Below are positions 4,569-5,376 of a stretch of 5,376 nt of DNA, one piece after another. A model generated the notes under the pieces. The model searched no databases, was not told where the DNA came from, and saw nothing but the letters and a program-made list of their open reading frames with translations. The DNA comes from an uncultured Prevotella sp. (GTDB lineage: Bacteria; Bacteroidota; Bacteroidia; Bacteroidales; Bacteroidaceae): the NCBI GenBank assembly GCA_945863825.1, contig CAMBBY010000133.1:1-5376 (forward strand). Direction: 5' to 3'. The position numbers and the translations under genes were made by a program. The first letter of the stretch is position 1. The number at the start of each line of letters is the position of its first letter.

Positions 4569-5333
4569 ATGGAAAAAGCATTCGTATATGGTATGTCGGT
4601 AGAAGGCAATAACTTCACCGACAGAATAGAAGAAACCAAACGTATCAAGGCTGACTTTGAACATGGCATCAACGTGATTCTTATCTCACCAAGACGTATG
4701 GGCAAGACTTCTCTTATCAAAAAGGTTATATCAGAGATAGACAACCCGATGATAAAGGTAGTATATATGGATATTTACGACTGCAGAAGCGAATATGATT
4801 TCTACAACCGATTCGCAGAAAATATCATGAAATCATTGGGAAACAAAATGGAACAGGTGATGGAAAACATCAAGCAATTTCTCGTGAGAGTTTCTCCTAA
4901 GATATCATTCAGCCCTGAACCTACATCAGAGTTTTCTATCTCGCTTGGCATCACTCCGAAAAATTATTCGCCAGAAGAAATTCTGAACCTCCCTGAAAAA
5001 ATAGCGAAGGAAAAAGGAGTACGACTGGTGATATGTATCGATGAATTTCAGCAGATAGGTGAATTTCCTAATTCTTTGGATGTTCAAAAACGCTTACGTG
5101 GTGTCTGGCAACACCACCAGAATGTATCCTATTGCTTCTTTGGCAGCAAACGGCATCTGATGGAAAACATCTTCCAAAGTCGTCGCATGCCTTTCTATAT
5201 GTTTGGCGAAATGCTTCACTTGGAATGCATACCTACAGAATATTGGGTACCATTTATCTGTTCCCGATTTGAAAAATACGGCAAATATATATCCGAAGAA
5301 TTTGCAAAACGGATTTGCGAGACGGTGAAGAAC
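4569..5333 (+). CDS. Archaeal-type AAA ATPase (partial, 3' end missing)
   Basis: The first 255 codons of an ATP-binding protein of the archaeal-ATPase group (ATPase_2/AAA_14-like STAND-related P-loop NTPases), common in many copies in Bacteroidales. FTDR (16-19) is the usual entry motif. Walker A is SPRRMGKTS (40-48), with Ser in place of the first Gly, as I recall being frequent in this group. Walker B is LVICIDEF (153-160, D158 E159). A sensor-like FFGSKRHLMENIF spans 190-202. Family members usually run to about 370-400 aa with a C-terminal winged helix, so roughly a third is missing; the frame continues into adapter (residues LSLIHI then stop), which is not real. ATG 4569 is chosen over a TTG at 4530 because the latter would lie upstream of the -7 box; AAAGG at 4560-4564 gives a modest ribosome site. 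The cellular role of these ATPases is poorly defined. Its promoter overlaps a large palindrome. Confidence 0.88.
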
Positions 5334-5376
5334 CTGTCTCTTATACACATCTGACGCTGCCGACGATACTCCTTGT
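5334..5376. other. Nextera i5-side adapter, reverse complement (library artefact)
   Basis: An exact reverse complement of bases 1-43: mosaic end beginning CTGTCTCTTATACACATCT, Read 1 primer part, index and two P5 bases. The tail LSLIHI-stop on the AAA ATPase frame, and a minus-strand frame beginning MYKRQ at 5348, are translations of it. Both ends carrying the same i5-side adapter means the 43-bp terminal inverted repeat must not be read as a transposon end. Confidence 0.98.

Noticed and set aside
1..5376. 43-bp perfect terminal inverted repeats resembling a transposon
   Set aside because: The sequence is the Nextera adapter including the engineered Tn5 mosaic end, index and primer part; there is no transposase and no target duplication.

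Overview
The window is a 5.29 kb genomic fragment (44-5333) flanked by 43 bp of Illumina Nextera adapter on each side, so both terminal reading frames are artificially cut and fused to adapter sequence. The genomic part looks like a gut Bacteroidales chromosome, most likely Prevotella/Segatella. The grounds are the Bacteroidota-type IspG C-terminus, three promoters matching the Bacteroidota -33 TTG / -7 TAnnTTTG consensus with 20-21 bp spacing, A/T-rich leaders with little Shine-Dalgarno signal, and gene families typical of that order. The genus is inferred from general knowledge, not from a search.

Layout. (1) 44-235 (+): last 63 codons of ispG, a core isoprenoid gene, followed by a strong intrinsic terminator (312-346). 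(2) 402-818 (-): small Cys-rich protein resembling DUF6078, convergent with ispG. (3) 819-1361: 543 bp without a gene but dense in structure: CTCAGA direct repeats at 20-21 bp spacing, a nested palindrome made of two GGCACA-WW-TGTGCC dyads, and a GGTGAAGGG repeat cluster with a perfect 28-bp palindrome. (4) 1362-2669 (-): a stand-alone VapE/VirE-type P-loop NTPase of 435 aa with an acidic repeat-bearing linker. (5) 2670-3070: divergent intergenic region with a second GGTGAAGGG cluster inverted relative to the first, two head-to-head promoters with identical -7 boxes, and phased GGGAAAA repeats between them. (6) 3071-4459 (+): a 462-aa protein I do not recognise. (7) 4483-4542: a 41-nt near-perfect palindrome with a T-tract, apparently both terminator of the 462-aa gene and operator overlapping the next promoter. 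(8) 4569-5333 (+): the first 255 codons of an archaeal-type AAA ATPase, cut by the fragment end.

How it fits together. After the core ispG gene the window becomes accessory: a VapE-type NTPase, an orphan protein and an AAA ATPase, each with its own promoter and separated by unusual repeats. There is no integrase, transposase, relaxase or attachment site, so whether this is a mobile island cannot be decided here. The most notable signal is the GGTGAAGGG repeat family, which brackets the vapE gene in inverted orientation and could be an iteron/origin, the ends of a gene cassette, or a regulatory RNA/DNA element. No complete known defence system is visible.
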